Part shown: one piece after another, positions 43,103 through 51,027 of the stretch
How the letters are laid out: each line of letters opens with the position of its first letter
Numbering within the stretch: the first letter of the stretch is position 1
From: Jiangella rhizosphaerae
Lineage (GTDB): Bacteria > Actinomycetota > Actinomycetes > Jiangellales > Jiangellaceae
Direction: 5' to 3'
DNA length: 64,000 bases
Assembly: GCF_003579925.1 (NCBI RefSeq)
Contig: NZ_QUAL01000190.1
Span: 35,444-99,443 of the forward strand
The notes under the pieces: generated by a model
What the model saw: the letters and a program-made list of their open reading frames with translations, nothing else
Database searches by the model: none
What the model was told of the DNA's origin: nothing
Position numbers and translations under genes: made by a program

Positions 43103-43348
43103 ACGACCTAGCAGTACGACTACCGGCCAGCCTCCGTGCGCATATCGAGATGGTGGCCGACGAGCGCGGCGTGACGTTCGACGACGCCGTCGTGGCTCGT
43201 CATCGCCATGGGCTTGGCATGCCGAGCGAACCACGACTACGGCATCGAGGAGGACATCGCTGTGGGCGAGCTACTGGCCAGTCTCCAAGGGCTTGGCGAC
43301 GAGGGCCGCTTGAAGTGGACGGGGAGTCATGCCGCTGAAGGTGAGTGA
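43099..43348 (+). pseudogene. small gene with an apparent +1 frameshift
   Basis: From GTG 43099 one frame codes plausibly for MNDLAVRLPASLRAHIEMVA and DERGVTFDDAVVA. After about 43195 it turns into Arg/Gly-rich shadow sequence ending at 43338. The +1 frame then reads WLVIAMGLACRANHDYGIEE, DIAVGELLASLQGLGDEGRL and KWTGSHAAEGE, stopping at 43348. That frame has a TGA near 43175, so the shift must fall between. Either one gene is frameshifted or a second short gene starts at ATG 43208. Overlaps the hicA start. Confidence 0.5.
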
Positions 43349-43535
43349 GATTCTGAAGCTCATCGAGGCCGACGGTTGGTACCTACACGCCACCCGTGGC
43401 AGCCACCGCCAGTACAAGCACCCGACCAAGCCGGGTCGGGTCACGGTGGCCGGGAAGCCGAGCGCCACCTTGCCGATAGGCACCGAACGGAGCATCCTGA
43501 AACAAGCAGGTCTCGACACCAAGGAGGCGAAGTGA
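43329..43535 (+). CDS. hicA: HicA-family mRNA interferase toxin
   Basis: 68 residues with the HicA dsRBD-like fold: MPLKVSEILKLIEADGWYLH, then ATRGSHRQYKHPTKPGRVTV with the catalytic GSH. LPIGTERSILKQAGL closes it. It should degrade mRNA when free. The toxin-first order, then antitoxin with a four-base overlap, is the normal hicAB layout. In the element it may stabilise inheritance. Confidence 0.88.
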   Translation: MPLKVSEILKLIEADGWYLHATRGSHRQYKHPTKPGRVTVAGKPSATLPIGTERSILKQAGLDTKEAK

Positions 43536-43753
43536 GCACCTACGCCGTGATCATCGAACGCGCCGAGGACGGCGGGTTCGGTGCGTGGTCTCCTGACCTT
43601 CCTGGTGTCGTCGCGCTGGCCGACACCGAAGACGCCGTGCTGGACGAGATGCGCGCGGCGGTCGAGTTCCACCTTGACGGGTTGCGCGAGGACGGACTAC
43701 CAGTCCCGCACCCGTCCACCGTGGCCGCCACGGTCATCACCCCGGCGGCCTGA
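43532..43753 (+). CDS. hicB: HicB-family antitoxin, short form
   Basis: 73 residues. Partial RNase H-like fold: YAVIIERAEDGGFGAWSPDL, then PGVVALADTEDAVLDEMRAA and a helix. There is no C-terminal DNA-binding domain, so autorepression of the operon would need another protein or not occur. GTG 43532 overlaps hicA. Confidence 0.87.
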   Translation: MSTYAVIIERAEDGGFGAWSPDLPGVVALADTEDAVLDEMRAAVEFHLDGLREDGLPVPHPSTVAATVITPAA

Positions 43754-43867
43754 CCTGTCCGAGACTGACCGATGCCCCGCACCTGGCCCCCCTGGTGCGG
43801 GGCATCGGCCGTTGTGCCAGCAACTACGTTGTGGGTAGGTTCTTCCCTGGGCGGGAGGTTCGAGCTG

Positions 43868-44086
43868 GTGCGGCACGTGGGACACAAGCAGGCACGCGAG
43901 CTGATCGTGCGCTGGCGCTACGCCGGGCTGGGTGAAGCCGCGTTCCAGGAGATCACCGGCCACGCGTACGACTCCGCAGCCGGGATGAGCTGGGACGAGC
44001 TGGACCGGGCCTTCGAGCGAATCGCGGCCGTGTACCGCGACCGAGCCACGTCAGACGGCTCGCGGAACGCAGGCGACGCCCACTGA
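43868..44086 (+). CDS. hypothetical AICE protein, 72 aa
   Basis: GTG 43868 with GGGAGG about 9 bases upstream gives a helical protein: VRHVGHKQARELIVRWRYAG, then LGEAAFQEITGHAYDSAAGM and a helix SWDELDRAFERIAAVYRDRA. I do not recognise the family. Confidence 0.6.
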   Translation: MRHVGHKQARELIVRWRYAGLGEAAFQEITGHAYDSAAGMSWDELDRAFERIAAVYRDRATSDGSRNAGDAH

Positions 44087-44097
44087 CCGCATCGACG

Positions 44098-44286
44098 GTG
44101 GAGCCGGTGAGCGGACCGCACAGGCCCGAACCAGGCACCGGGTCGACTCCAGCGACCACCGGCCGAACTCGACCCGTCTACGGGCCGCACAACGGCCAGC
44201 CAGAGCCGATACCGCATCAGCTCTGGGCAGTGGTCCGCGAGCGGCGCGTCTCACCACCTCACCCCGCCCCGGCCCGGCGACGCTGA
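44098..44286 (+). CDS. doubtful short ORF, 62 aa
   Basis: A Pro/Gly/Thr-rich stretch with a more protein-like segment PIPHQLWAVVRERRV. There is no clear ribosome site. It may be non-coding sequence ahead of the structured zone. Confidence 0.25.
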   Translation: MEPVSGPHRPEPGTGSTPATTGRTRPVYGPHNGQPEPIPHQLWAVVRERRVSPPHPAPARRR

Positions 44287-44318
44287 TGCGTGGTGAGAAC
44301 TTTCTTTACTCCGTTAAA

Positions 44319-44460
44319 GCGGCGAGCAAGCTCGCCGCAGCCGCCCGCCCGGCACGCCGGGCGTGCGGCCTTCGGCCGTTCCGGGCGACCGGGACGGGCG
44401 GCACGGAAGCAGAACAGGCCGGTGACGAAGTGAGAGACGTTCCCACCTGTCACCGGCCTG
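44319..44460. repeat. cluster of hairpins in the AICE, candidate cis-acting replication/transfer site
   Basis: In order: GCGGCGAG/CTCGCCGC around CAAG (44319-44338), CGCCCGG/CCGGGCG around CACG (44346-44363), CGGCC/GGCCG around TTC (44366-44378), and a 12-bp repeat CAGGCCGGTGAC/GTCACCGGCCTG with a 22-base loop (44415-44460). No gene covers this stretch. Confidence 0.65.
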
Positions 44461-44641
44461 GTGATCCAACAACCGCACGCGGCTACTGACCGAGATCAGG
44501 CGGCCCACGCACCAGCTCGCCGCCGTCGACCACGAGACGAGATCGAGCCGGACGGTTCGCCGGGATCGAACCGTGCCCGTCGAGCTGTGCGGACCGGTCC
44601 CCATCCCCCTCATGCCGGAATGGTCGGCCACCACTGCACGA

Positions 44642-44694
44642 GTCAAGGGCGGCCTTCGGCCGTCGCACGCGATGGCGCAAGCGCCACCCTTGAC
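44642..44694. repeat. three-way-junction-like repeat in the AICE
   Basis: Outer stem GTCAAGGG/CCCTTGAC encloses two small hairpins, CGGCC/GGCCG around TTC and TGGCG/CGCCA around CAAG. It shares a 15-base string starting GCGGCCTTCGG with 44365-44379. Confidence 0.6.
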
Positions 44695-44770
44695 ACGCAC
44701 AGCGTCGGCCTAGGAGCTGGCAGTTATGAGGGGGATGGGGAAGGAGTGAGGGTGGGGCAGCCGTCACCGT

Positions 44771-44792
44771 CGTACAGCAGCGAAGTACAGCA
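44771..44792. repeat. right arm-type site of the AICE
   Basis: Identical 22-bp copy of 35043-35064 (two GTACAGCA octamers with a 13-base period), in the same orientation on the + strand, 85 bases inside attR. Confidence 0.7.
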
Positions 44793-44848
44793 ACCAGGGC
44801 GACCGCCAGCAGCATCCAGGCCACCACCACACGCCGATGACCAGCGCC

Positions 44849-44866
44849 GGAACCCTCAGGAACCCT
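44849..44866. repeat. GGAACCCT double repeat next to attR
   Basis: Two GGAACCCT octamers with a 10-base period, about one helical turn, between the right arm site and the core. Candidate excisionase sites; inference. Confidence 0.45.
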
Positions 44867-44877
44867 GCCGCTTGGAG

Positions 44878-44921
44878 CTGACACGGAAGAGGTCACTGGT
44901 TCAATCCCAGTATCGCCCACC
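44878..44921. repeat. attR core (44-bp direct repeat, copy 2)
   Basis: Exact copy of 34952-34995, the 3' part of tRNA-Val(GAC). The intact tRNA lies at the other end, so this is a dead 3' fragment marking the right boundary. Confidence 0.9.
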
Positions 44922-44929
44922 AGGTGAAT

Positions 44930-44959
44930 GGCCCTATCGATCATGTCGATAGGGCCTTT
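44930..44959 (+). terminator. original tRNA-Val terminator, displaced by the AICE
   Basis: GGCCCTATCGA and TCGATAGGGCC make a perfect 11-bp stem around TCATG, followed by TTTC. It lies just outside attR, where the chromosomal flank of the tRNA resumes. Confidence 0.8.
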
Positions 44960-44985
44960 CTCGTGCTGTTGACGGGCCGCGGGAT

Positions 44986-45270
44986 CTACGGGCCTGCGTG
45001 TCCGCACTCGCCGTCGAGCTTGTGACCGAACGCGGCGGGCGTGTCGATCGTCTCGTCGATGGCGCGCAGCGTGCTGGTGTCCGAGTGGCTCCCGAATCCG
45101 GGCGTCTGGCCCGGTGGATCGGCCACGTCCCCGAGCGGGTGCGCCGCGTCCGCCGTCGAACTGGCGCAGTCCGCTGACTCGACGATCGGATGAATCGTCG
45201 CTGATGCGCTTGGAGCGACGAGCACCGTCGCCGCTGCTGCCAGAGCGCCGATCGCCAATGCTCTCTTCAT
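44986..45270 (-). CDS. small secreted protein, 94 aa
   Basis: MKRALAIGALAAAATVLVAP is a signal peptide with a cut after ASA near residue 26. The mature part of about 68 residues has two Cys that could form a disulfide (DCASS and ECGHAGP). GGGGGG-like purine run upstream of ATG 45270. Exported, function unknown. Confidence 0.7.
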   Translation of the reverse strand: MKRALAIGALAAAATVLVAPSASATIHPIVESADCASSTADAAHPLGDVADPPGQTPGFGSHSDTSTLRAIDETIDTPAAFGHKLDGECGHAGP

Positions 45271-45400
45271 GACAGCCCCCCTTGCCGTCAGCGCGAGGTG
45301 CACACCGCTGACCGGCGTTGCTCGAGAGTCCCTCGCGCCTGAGCCCATTCACTCTCGTCCGGCCACGACAAGCATCGGCAAATGGTGACAGTGGTGTGCG

Positions 45401-46000
45401 TCAGATCCGCCGGTCCACGACGATCCAGTTGGTCTCCCACGTCTCCCCGCCGTCGTCGGAGAAGGCCTGCTCGAATCGTGCCTTGTCCGGTCCCTGCCGG
45501 ACGATGCGGAAACGCACCCTGATCGGGCGGCCGTTCAGCTGGTCGTCGCCGAAGAACTCGCCCACGCCGTCGTGGAAGCCGCCGTACACGGCCGGCGCGA
45601 GCAGACCGTCGCGCAGGTTGGCGAAGCTCAGGCTCCAGCGATCGGCCTGGGGCTCGTAGAGCCGCAGGTTGAGCGCCTCGATTCGCCCGGCCGGGCCCTG
45701 GACGTCGAACTCGACGACGTTGGCGCGGCGGTCCATCAGCGGACGGACCACGCTCGTCCCGCTGAACTCGAGCCACTCGTCCGGCGACTCCGAGAGCGGA
45801 TCGGCAAGGACCCGGACGTCAGAGCGCCAGGTGCCGATCTCCCAGTCGAAGCTGTGCTGGCCGTCCGCGGCGGCGGCCTGAGCCGTTGACGGAATCGGCG
45901 CCGCCTCGCCCGAGGCGGCGCCCGCCGTCAGCGCGAGGAGCGACAGGCACACGACGACGAGGCGCCGCTGTGGCAGGGTGACCTTCGTGTGAGCGTTCAT
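45401..46000 (-). CDS. secreted DUF1579-like protein
   Basis: 199 residues. Signal sequence RLVVVCLSLLALTAGAASG, then a lipocalin-like beta-barrel with FDWEIGTWRSDVRVL, EFDVQGPAGRIEALNLRLYE, and the end WETNWIVVDRR. Similar proteins bind small ligands, but the family name is my best guess. Its ATG 46000 faces the HxlR gene at a very tight divergent junction. Confidence 0.7.
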   Translation of the reverse strand: MNAHTKVTLPQRRLVVVCLSLLALTAGAASGEAAPIPSTAQAAAADGQHSFDWEIGTWRSDVRVLADPLSESPDEWLEFSGTSVVRPLMDRRANVVEFDVQGPAGRIEALNLRLYEPQADRWSLSFANLRDGLLAPAVYGGFHDGVGEFFGDDQLNGRPIRVRFRIVRQGPDKARFEQAFSDDGGETWETNWIVVDRRI

Positions 46001-46028
46001 GACGCGACTATCCGAGCGGAGCAGGTCC

Positions 46029-46436
46029 ATGAACAAGAAGGCACCTTCAGGTAACCCCTCGCCGTCGCGCCCCAACCCCATTCCCGGTTGCCCGATGGCC
46101 GCGGCCTTCGCCGCGATCGGCGGGAAATGGAAGCTGACCCTGGTGTACTGGCTCGCCCACGGCGAGTCGCACTTCGCCGGCCTGCGGCGCCGGGCCGCGC
46201 CGATCACTGCGAAGGTGCTGGCCGAGCAGCTGCGCGAACTGGAGGCCGACGGGCTCGTCGAGCGGGTCGAGACGGGGCCCGTCCCGGCGCCGGTCATCTA
46301 CCGCCTGACCCCGTACGGCACGACGGTGCTCCCCGTCGTCGAGAACGTCCGGGCCTGGGGCGAGGTCCACCTGGAACGCACCCAGGGCGAGACTGCTCCC
46401 GGCACGGCCATGAGCTGCGCCGACGCGGTCGCGTAG
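46029..46436 (+). CDS. HxlR-family transcriptional regulator
   Basis: 135 residues. Winged HTH with CPMAAAFAAIGGKWKLTLVY, GESHFAGLRRRAAPITAKVL and AEQLRELEADGLVERVE. The typical single N-terminal Cys (GCPM) may sense redox or electrophiles. ATG 46029 is chosen because an earlier ATG at 45999 would overlap the divergent start. Probably controls the divergent secreted protein. Confidence 0.85.
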   Translation: MNKKAPSGNPSPSRPNPIPGCPMAAAFAAIGGKWKLTLVYWLAHGESHFAGLRRRAAPITAKVLAEQLRELEADGLVERVETGPVPAPVIYRLTPYGTTVLPVVENVRAWGEVHLERTQGETAPGTAMSCADAVA

Positions 46437-46449
46437 GCCCGGGCGCGCC

Positions 46450-47091
46450 TCAGCGCTCGAGCCCGGCGACCTGCCACGTCAGGCCGCGGTGGGCATAGGC
46501 GGGCCGCAGCCCCCGCTCCCGCAGCACGTCGAGCATCGCCTCCGGCGGGTGGACGAACGCCCGGTACCGCTGCTTGCGCAGCCGCATCGCCAGGTTCGTC
46601 ACCCCGACGAAGACGCGCCCGGCGAGGTTGCGCGGCGGGTGGCTGAAGACCACCAGCCGACCGGCGTGGTCGGCCACGGCGGCGAGCAGCCGCTCGTAGT
46701 CGGGGTAGCAGCACACCACACGGTGCAGCACGACGACGTCGGCCGCGGCCACGCCGCCGGGATCGGCGGCGATGTCGTGGATGCGGTACTGCGCCCGCCC
46801 CGTCAGCCCCGCCTCGGCGAGCAGGCGGGCCGCCTCGTCGCGGTAGGACGGGGACAGCTCGAGGCCGACCGCCGAAGCCGCGCCGCGGCGGAGCAGCTCG
46901 ATCTGGATCTCGCCGACCCCGCCGCCGATCTCCAGCACCGTCGCGCCCTCGATGCCGCGCTCCTGCAGGAACGCGACCATCCGCGCCGCCGTCCGGTCCA
47001 GGCCGCGCTTGCGGTAGCGTCGCGCCACGTGCCGGGCGAACCCCGTCGTGAACATGCGGTCGCAGCCGCGCGGATCACAGCAGCCACCCAT
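46450..47091 (-). CDS. class I SAM-dependent methyltransferase
   Basis: 213 residues. The N-terminal GGCCDPRGCDRMF is a Cys-rich signature of an actinobacterial methyltransferase family. Motif I is VLEIGGGVGEIQIELLRRG, and VVLHRVVCCYPDYERLLAAV follows. Small-molecule substrate likely but unknown. Starts 10 bases from the PPOX stop on the same strand. Confidence 0.85.
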   Translation of the reverse strand: MGGCCDPRGCDRMFTTGFARHVARRYRKRGLDRTAARMVAFLQERGIEGATVLEIGGGVGEIQIELLRRGAASAVGLELSPSYRDEAARLLAEAGLTGRAQYRIHDIAADPGGVAAADVVVLHRVVCCYPDYERLLAAVADHAGRLVVFSHPPRNLAGRVFVGVTNLAMRLRKQRYRAFVHPPEAMLDVLRERGLRPAYAHRGLTWQVAGLER

Positions 47092-47100
47092 GTCACCACT

Positions 47101-47577
47101 TCATAGCGCAATGACGCGCCGCGAGTCGATCCCCGTGCCGTACACGGGGTCGCTCCCCCGGATGTGCACCGAGTGCTCCGTCACCCGCGCCCGCCACAAT
47201 CGCAGCCGCTCGGGCGGGTACAGCCACTCGACGGGGAACGGCTGCCGCTGCTCCGGGAACCGCGCCCGGCAGGCCACCGGTGCGCACGCCGCCAGCTCGT
47301 CGTCCGGCACCCGGCCGGCGGTGGCCTTGAGGTAGACGGCGCGGACGTCCCCGCCGATCGGCACGGTGGAGTCGAAGATCGCCATGCTCACCTCCGGCTG
47401 CCGTAAGACGTTCTGGGAGTGCTGCGCCTCGAGTCCCGACATCCAGTACACGACGTCGTAACCGTCGGGCGCGTAGTAGACCGGCGACACCCTGGCCCGG
47501 CCGTCCGGGTCGACAGTGCCGAGGCTCATGTACCGGGTGGTGTCGATGATGTGGCGAGCGTCGTCCTCGAGCGTCAT
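47101..47577 (-). CDS. pyridoxamine 5'-phosphate oxidase-family protein
   Basis: 158 residues: IDTTRYMSLGTVDPDGRARV, SPVYYAPDGYDVVYWMSGLE and QHSQNVLRQPEVSMAIFDST are the split-barrel family signs. The closing VTEHSVHIRGSDPVYGTG is conserved in relatives. Likely binds FMN or F420. ATG 47577 is preferred over an upstream GTG-type extension. The 47578-47828 gap holds no supported gene. Confidence 0.82.
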   Translation of the reverse strand: MTLEDDARHIIDTTRYMSLGTVDPDGRARVSPVYYAPDGYDVVYWMSGLEAQHSQNVLRQPEVSMAIFDSTVPIGGDVRAVYLKATAGRVPDDELAACAPVACRARFPEQRQPFPVEWLYPPERLRLWRARVTEHSVHIRGSDPVYGTGIDSRRVIAL

Positions 47578-47828
47578 GGCGTCCTCGATCACAGCCTGCG
47601 TGCCCGCGTCGCCATCCTTGCCGACCGCCGCGTCGCCGGCAACCACGCACGGGAGAATCAGGGCATGGAACCGTTCGGGGTCCGGCTGCTGCTGGCGGCC
47701 ATCGTCGCCGCGTGCTCACGCTGACCGCGGCCGCGACTCCGCACGACCGCTCGCGCCGCTCGCGCCGACGGCGGCGCCGCGCGTGCGGCCGTACACCCGC
47801 ACCGTCCGGCCACGGCCGAGGGCCGGCG

Positions 47829-48884
47829 TCAGCGGCGGTGGCGCTTCGCCTCCAGCTCGGCGACGACGGCGCTGCGACGGCCCGGCGTGCGGCGAGCCGC
47901 GTTCAGCTCCGCCTCGCGCCGCAGCTTGCGCCACCGCCTCAGCCGGTCCGCGTCGAGCTCACCGTCGTCGACGGCCAGCAGGACGGCGCAGCCGGGCTCG
48001 GCCAGGTGCGCGCAGTCGCGGAACCGGCAGCGCGCCGCCAGCGCCTCGACGTCCGCGAACGCCCCGGCGACGGCGGCGTCGTCGGCGACCAGCCCGACGG
48101 CGCGCAGCCCCGGCGTGTCGACGATGACGCCCCGGCCCGGCAGGACGACGAGCTCGCGATGGGTCGTGGTGTGCCGGCCGCGGCCGTCGCGGGCCCGCAC
48201 GGACCCCGTCGGCATCAGGTCCATCCCGGCCAGCGCGTTGGTCAGCGTCGACTTGCCCGCGCCCGACGGCCCGACCAGGGCCAGCGTCCGGCCGTTGCGC
48301 AGCAGCGCGCCGAGCTCGTCGAGACCGGTCCCGGAGAGCGCGCTGACCAGCAGGACCTCCACCCCGGGCGCGACCTCGGCGACCTCGTCGCGCATGCCCT
48401 GCGGGTCCGGCACGAGGTCGGGCTTGGTGAGGACGACGACCGGCTGGGCGCCGCTCCCCCAGGCCAGCACCAGCAGCCGCTCGATGCGGCCGAGGTCGGG
48501 GTCGGGGTCGAGGTGCTCCACGATCGCGACGACGTCGACGTTCGCGGCGACGACCTGGCCGTGCGACGTCCGGTCGGCGCTGTCGCGCACGATCGCGGTC
48601 CGCCGCGGCAGGACCGCCTCGAGCGTGACGCGGTCGTCGGGCCAGTCGCGGACCGCGGCCCAGTCGCCGACGGCGGGCAGCGCCATCCGGTCGGCGGCGA
48701 CGGCGCGCAGCACGTCGCCGCCGTACGTGGCCCGGACGGCGCCCATGCCGCCGGCGAGGTCGGCGCCGGCACGGTCGACGCGGCAGACGCGGGCCAGCCG
48801 GTGGGCGCCCCGGTAGGGCCGGAAGGCGCGCCCGACGTCGGCCGTCCAGCCGAGGTCGAGCAGGCGTTGCTGGGAAGCAGACAT
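47829..48884 (-). CDS. rsgA: ribosome small-subunit GTPase RsgA
   Basis: 351 residues. OB-fold, then a circularly permuted GTPase: G4 LTKPDLVPD before G1 GPSGAGKSTLTNALAG, then G3 VDTPGLRAV. The C-terminal zinc site is CRFRDCAHLAEPGCAV. It checks late 30S subunit maturation. ATG 48884 starts MSASQQRLLDLGW; the longer upstream frame is not used. The gene stands alone. Confidence 0.93.
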   Translation of the reverse strand: MSASQQRLLDLGWTADVGRAFRPYRGAHRLARVCRVDRAGADLAGGMGAVRATYGGDVLRAVAADRMALPAVGDWAAVRDWPDDRVTLEAVLPRRTAIVRDSADRTSHGQVVAANVDVVAIVEHLDPDPDLGRIERLLVLAWGSGAQPVVVLTKPDLVPDPQGMRDEVAEVAPGVEVLLVSALSGTGLDELGALLRNGRTLALVGPSGAGKSTLTNALAGMDLMPTGSVRARDGRGRHTTTHRELVVLPGRGVIVDTPGLRAVGLVADDAAVAGAFADVEALAARCRFRDCAHLAEPGCAVLLAVDDGELDADRLRRWRKLRREAELNAARRTPGRRSAVVAELEAKRHRR

Positions 48885-49212
48885 GTGAGACCTTTCTGGT
48901 GCGGCCTCACGCGCGACGGTGTCAGCGGCGGCGTGCTGGCCGGAGAGTACTGGAGCGAACGGATCTGCGCAGGTGCATGGCCGCTCACCTCCTCCGTCGT
49001 CCACAGCCCGACTGCGATCGTCACGTTATCCACAGGCGGGCACTCGCGGCCAGCGAATAACGGGCCGGCCGGTCCCCAAGGAGGGCCGGGCAGACCGGTG
49101 ATGAGAGGGGGCCGGAGGCCTCCTCGAAGTCGTCGGTGCGAGCGCCGAGCCGGGGCGACCGTCGCTGGGGCCGTGCCCGGCCCGACGACATCCGGAGTCT
49201 TATCGTGGGTGT
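48885..49212. other. divergent intergenic region, rsgA / acyl-CoA dehydrogenase
   Basis: 328 bases with promoters for both genes presumed inside. A single TTATCCACA (49026-49034) matches a DnaA box, with a GTCCACAG half-match 25 bases to the left. I see no AT-rich unwinding zone and no gene. Confidence 0.5.
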
Positions 49213-50850
49213 GTGGGAGCGACACACGAGGTCACCAACCAGCCGCCGCCGCTGACCGGCTACGACGTGTTCGGTGCCGACGCCGCGCTGGTCGAGGCGT
49301 TCGACCGCTACGGGAACACCGGCGACCGCGTCGAGCTGGAGTCGCTGGGCCGGCTGGCCGGCTCCGCGGAGGCGCAGCGGTGGGCCGTCGAGGCCGACCG
49401 CCACGCACCCGTGCTGCGCACGCACGACCGCTACGGCCACCGCGTCGACGAGGTCGACTTCCACCCGTCCTGGCACCGGCTCATGCGTGCCGCCGTCGAC
49501 CACCGCATGCACGCCGGACCATGGGTGGATGCTCCGCTGAGCTCACACGCCACGCGGGCGGCGAAGTTCGTGGTGTGGAGCCAGCTCGAAGCCGCCCACC
49601 TCTGCCCCGTCTCCATGACCTACGCCGCGGTGCCGGCCCTGCGCACCGACCCCGCCGTCGGCGACGTGTGGGTGGGCCGGCTCGGAGCCTCCTACGACCC
49701 GGTCCTTCGTCCTCCCGCCGAGAAGGACGGCTGCCTGGCGGGCATGGCGATGACCGAGAAGCAGGGCGGCTCCGACGTCCGCGCCAACACCACGCGCGCC
49801 GAGCCCGTCGACGGCCTCGGCGCCGGGTGGTACCGCCTCACCGGGCACAAGTGGTTCTGCTCGGCGCCCATGAACGACGTGTTCCTCGTGCTCGCCCAGG
49901 CGCCGGACGGGCTGACCTGCTTCGTTCTCCCCCGCGTCCTCGACGACGGCACCCGCAACGCCCTGCGGCTGCAGCGGCTCAAGGACAAGCTGGGCAACCG
50001 GGCGAACGCCTCGGCCGAGGTCGAGTTCGACGGTGCGCTCGCCCAGCGGCTGGGCCCCGAGGGCCGCGGTGTGGCCACGATCATCGAGATGGTCGCCGCC
50101 ACCCGGCTCGACTGCGTGCTCGGCTCGGCCGCGCTGCTGCGCCGGTCGGTGGCCGAGGCGACATGGCATGCGGCGCACCGGTCCGCGTTCGGCGCCCGGC
50201 TGGCCGACTCCGAGCTGATGCGCGCCGTCCTCGCCGACCTCGCGCTGGAGTCCGAGGCGGCGACGGCGCTCGGCCTGCGACTGGCCGCGTCCGTCGATCG
50301 TGCTGACGACCCGCACGAGCGGGCGCTGCGGCGCATCGGACTGCCGCTGGCGAAGTTCTGGGTGTGCAAGCGGACGCCGGCCGCCGTCGCCGAGGCGCTG
50401 GAGTGCCTGGGCGGCAACGGCTACGTCGAGGAGAGCGAGATGCCGCGGCTGTATCGCGAGGCGCCGCTGAACTCGATCTGGGAGGGCGCGGGCAACGTCC
50501 AGGCCCTCGACCTGTTGCGGGTCCTGGCGCGCGAGCCCGACGCCGTCGCCGCATGGCGGGCCGAGGTCGAGGCCGCGAAGGGCCAGGACCGCCGCCTCGA
50601 CGACGCGCTGGCCTCCGTGACGTCCCTGCTGGCGGGCGGCGACGCCGGCGCGGCCGGGCAGGCGCGGGTGCTGGCCGGCCGGATGGCGGTGCTGCTGCAG
50701 GCCAGCCTGCTGGTCCGGTTCGCTCCGCCGGCCGTCGCCGACGCGTTCTGCGCCAGCCGCTGCGACGCCCGCCACGACGTCTACGGCGCGCTGCCCGCCG
50801 GACTCGACACCGCCGCGATCGTCCACCGCGCCACCCCGGTGCTCTCGTGA
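49213..50850 (+). CDS. AidB-like acyl-CoA dehydrogenase
   Basis: 545 residues. N-terminal extension as in AidB (HRYDRYG-like RYGHRVDEVDFHPSWHRLM), then AMTEKQGGSDVRANTTRA, GHKWFCSAPMNDVFLVLAQA, and a C-terminal domain with ECLGGNGYVEESEMPRLYRE (catalytic Glu region of ACADs) and NSIWEGAGNVQALDLLR. AidB relatives bind DNA and FAD in alkylation stress; a plain dehydrogenase role is also possible. GTG 49213 is the likely start. Confidence 0.88.
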   Translation: MGATHEVTNQPPPLTGYDVFGADAALVEAFDRYGNTGDRVELESLGRLAGSAEAQRWAVEADRHAPVLRTHDRYGHRVDEVDFHPSWHRLMRAAVDHRMHAGPWVDAPLSSHATRAAKFVVWSQLEAAHLCPVSMTYAAVPALRTDPAVGDVWVGRLGASYDPVLRPPAEKDGCLAGMAMTEKQGGSDVRANTTRAEPVDGLGAGWYRLTGHKWFCSAPMNDVFLVLAQAPDGLTCFVLPRVLDDGTRNALRLQRLKDKLGNRANASAEVEFDGALAQRLGPEGRGVATIIEMVAATRLDCVLGSAALLRRSVAEATWHAAHRSAFGARLADSELMRAVLADLALESEAATALGLRLAASVDRADDPHERALRRIGLPLAKFWVCKRTPAAVAEALECLGGNGYVEESEMPRLYREAPLNSIWEGAGNVQALDLLRVLAREPDAVAAWRAEVEAAKGQDRRLDDALASVTSLLAGGDAGAAGQARVLAGRMAVLLQASLLVRFAPPAVADAFCASRCDARHDVYGALPAGLDTAAIVHRATPVLS

Positions 50851-50981
50851 TCTGCCCCGCCTGCGCCGATCAGCGCCACGACGACTGCCCGGCCCGCGAG
50901 AAGGGCCGCTCCTGGTGCGATTGCCAGCACCAGACCACCGATCGCCCCATCGAGCCCGCGACGGGCCACGCCTCCGAGTGA
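50847..50981 (+). CDS. 44-aa Cys-rich zinc-ribbon-like protein
   Basis: GTG 50847 overlaps the stop of the AidB-like gene. MICPACADQRHDDCPAREKG then RSWCDCQHQ: two Cys pairs and His residues give one likely zinc site. Coupled translation argues it is real. Related CPAC..H..C..CDCQH small proteins occur widely in actinobacteria with unknown role. Confidence 0.72.
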   Translation: MICPACADQRHDDCPAREKGRSWCDCQHQTTDRPIEPATGHASE

Positions 50982-51027
50982 GCCGGCCTCGGTACGCATG
51001 GCCGGGCAGCTATCAAGGGGACGGCGT

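Larger units (their letters stand above)
34952..44921. mobile_element. AICE (actinomycete integrative and conjugative element) in tRNA-Val(GAC)
   Basis: About 9.97 kb between att repeats. Order from the tRNA: int, xis, RepSA-like initiator, small Zn protein, Dcm-leader gene, FtsK-like translocase, a row of tiny genes, SCO3933-like protein (all minus strand), then divergently GntR repressor, GNAT enzyme, frameshifted gene, hicA, hicB and short genes. Int/Xis, a replication initiator, a single FtsK-type translocase and a GntR repressor are the defining AICE modules, as in pSAM2. The element looks intact for excision, replication and double-strand DNA transfer; mobility is not tested. Confidence 0.9.

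Noticed and set aside
44098..44286. 62-aa ORF as a definite gene
   Set aside because: Pro-rich, low complexity and no ribosome site; kept only as a doubtful feature.
47666..47725. Short ORF starting MEPFGVRLLLAAIVAACSR as a lipoprotein
   Set aside because: It stops after 19 codons; no continuation in another frame is convincing.
49026..49034. TTATCCACA as part of a replication origin
   Set aside because: Only one full DnaA box, no cluster, no AT-rich segment and no dnaA/dnaN nearby.
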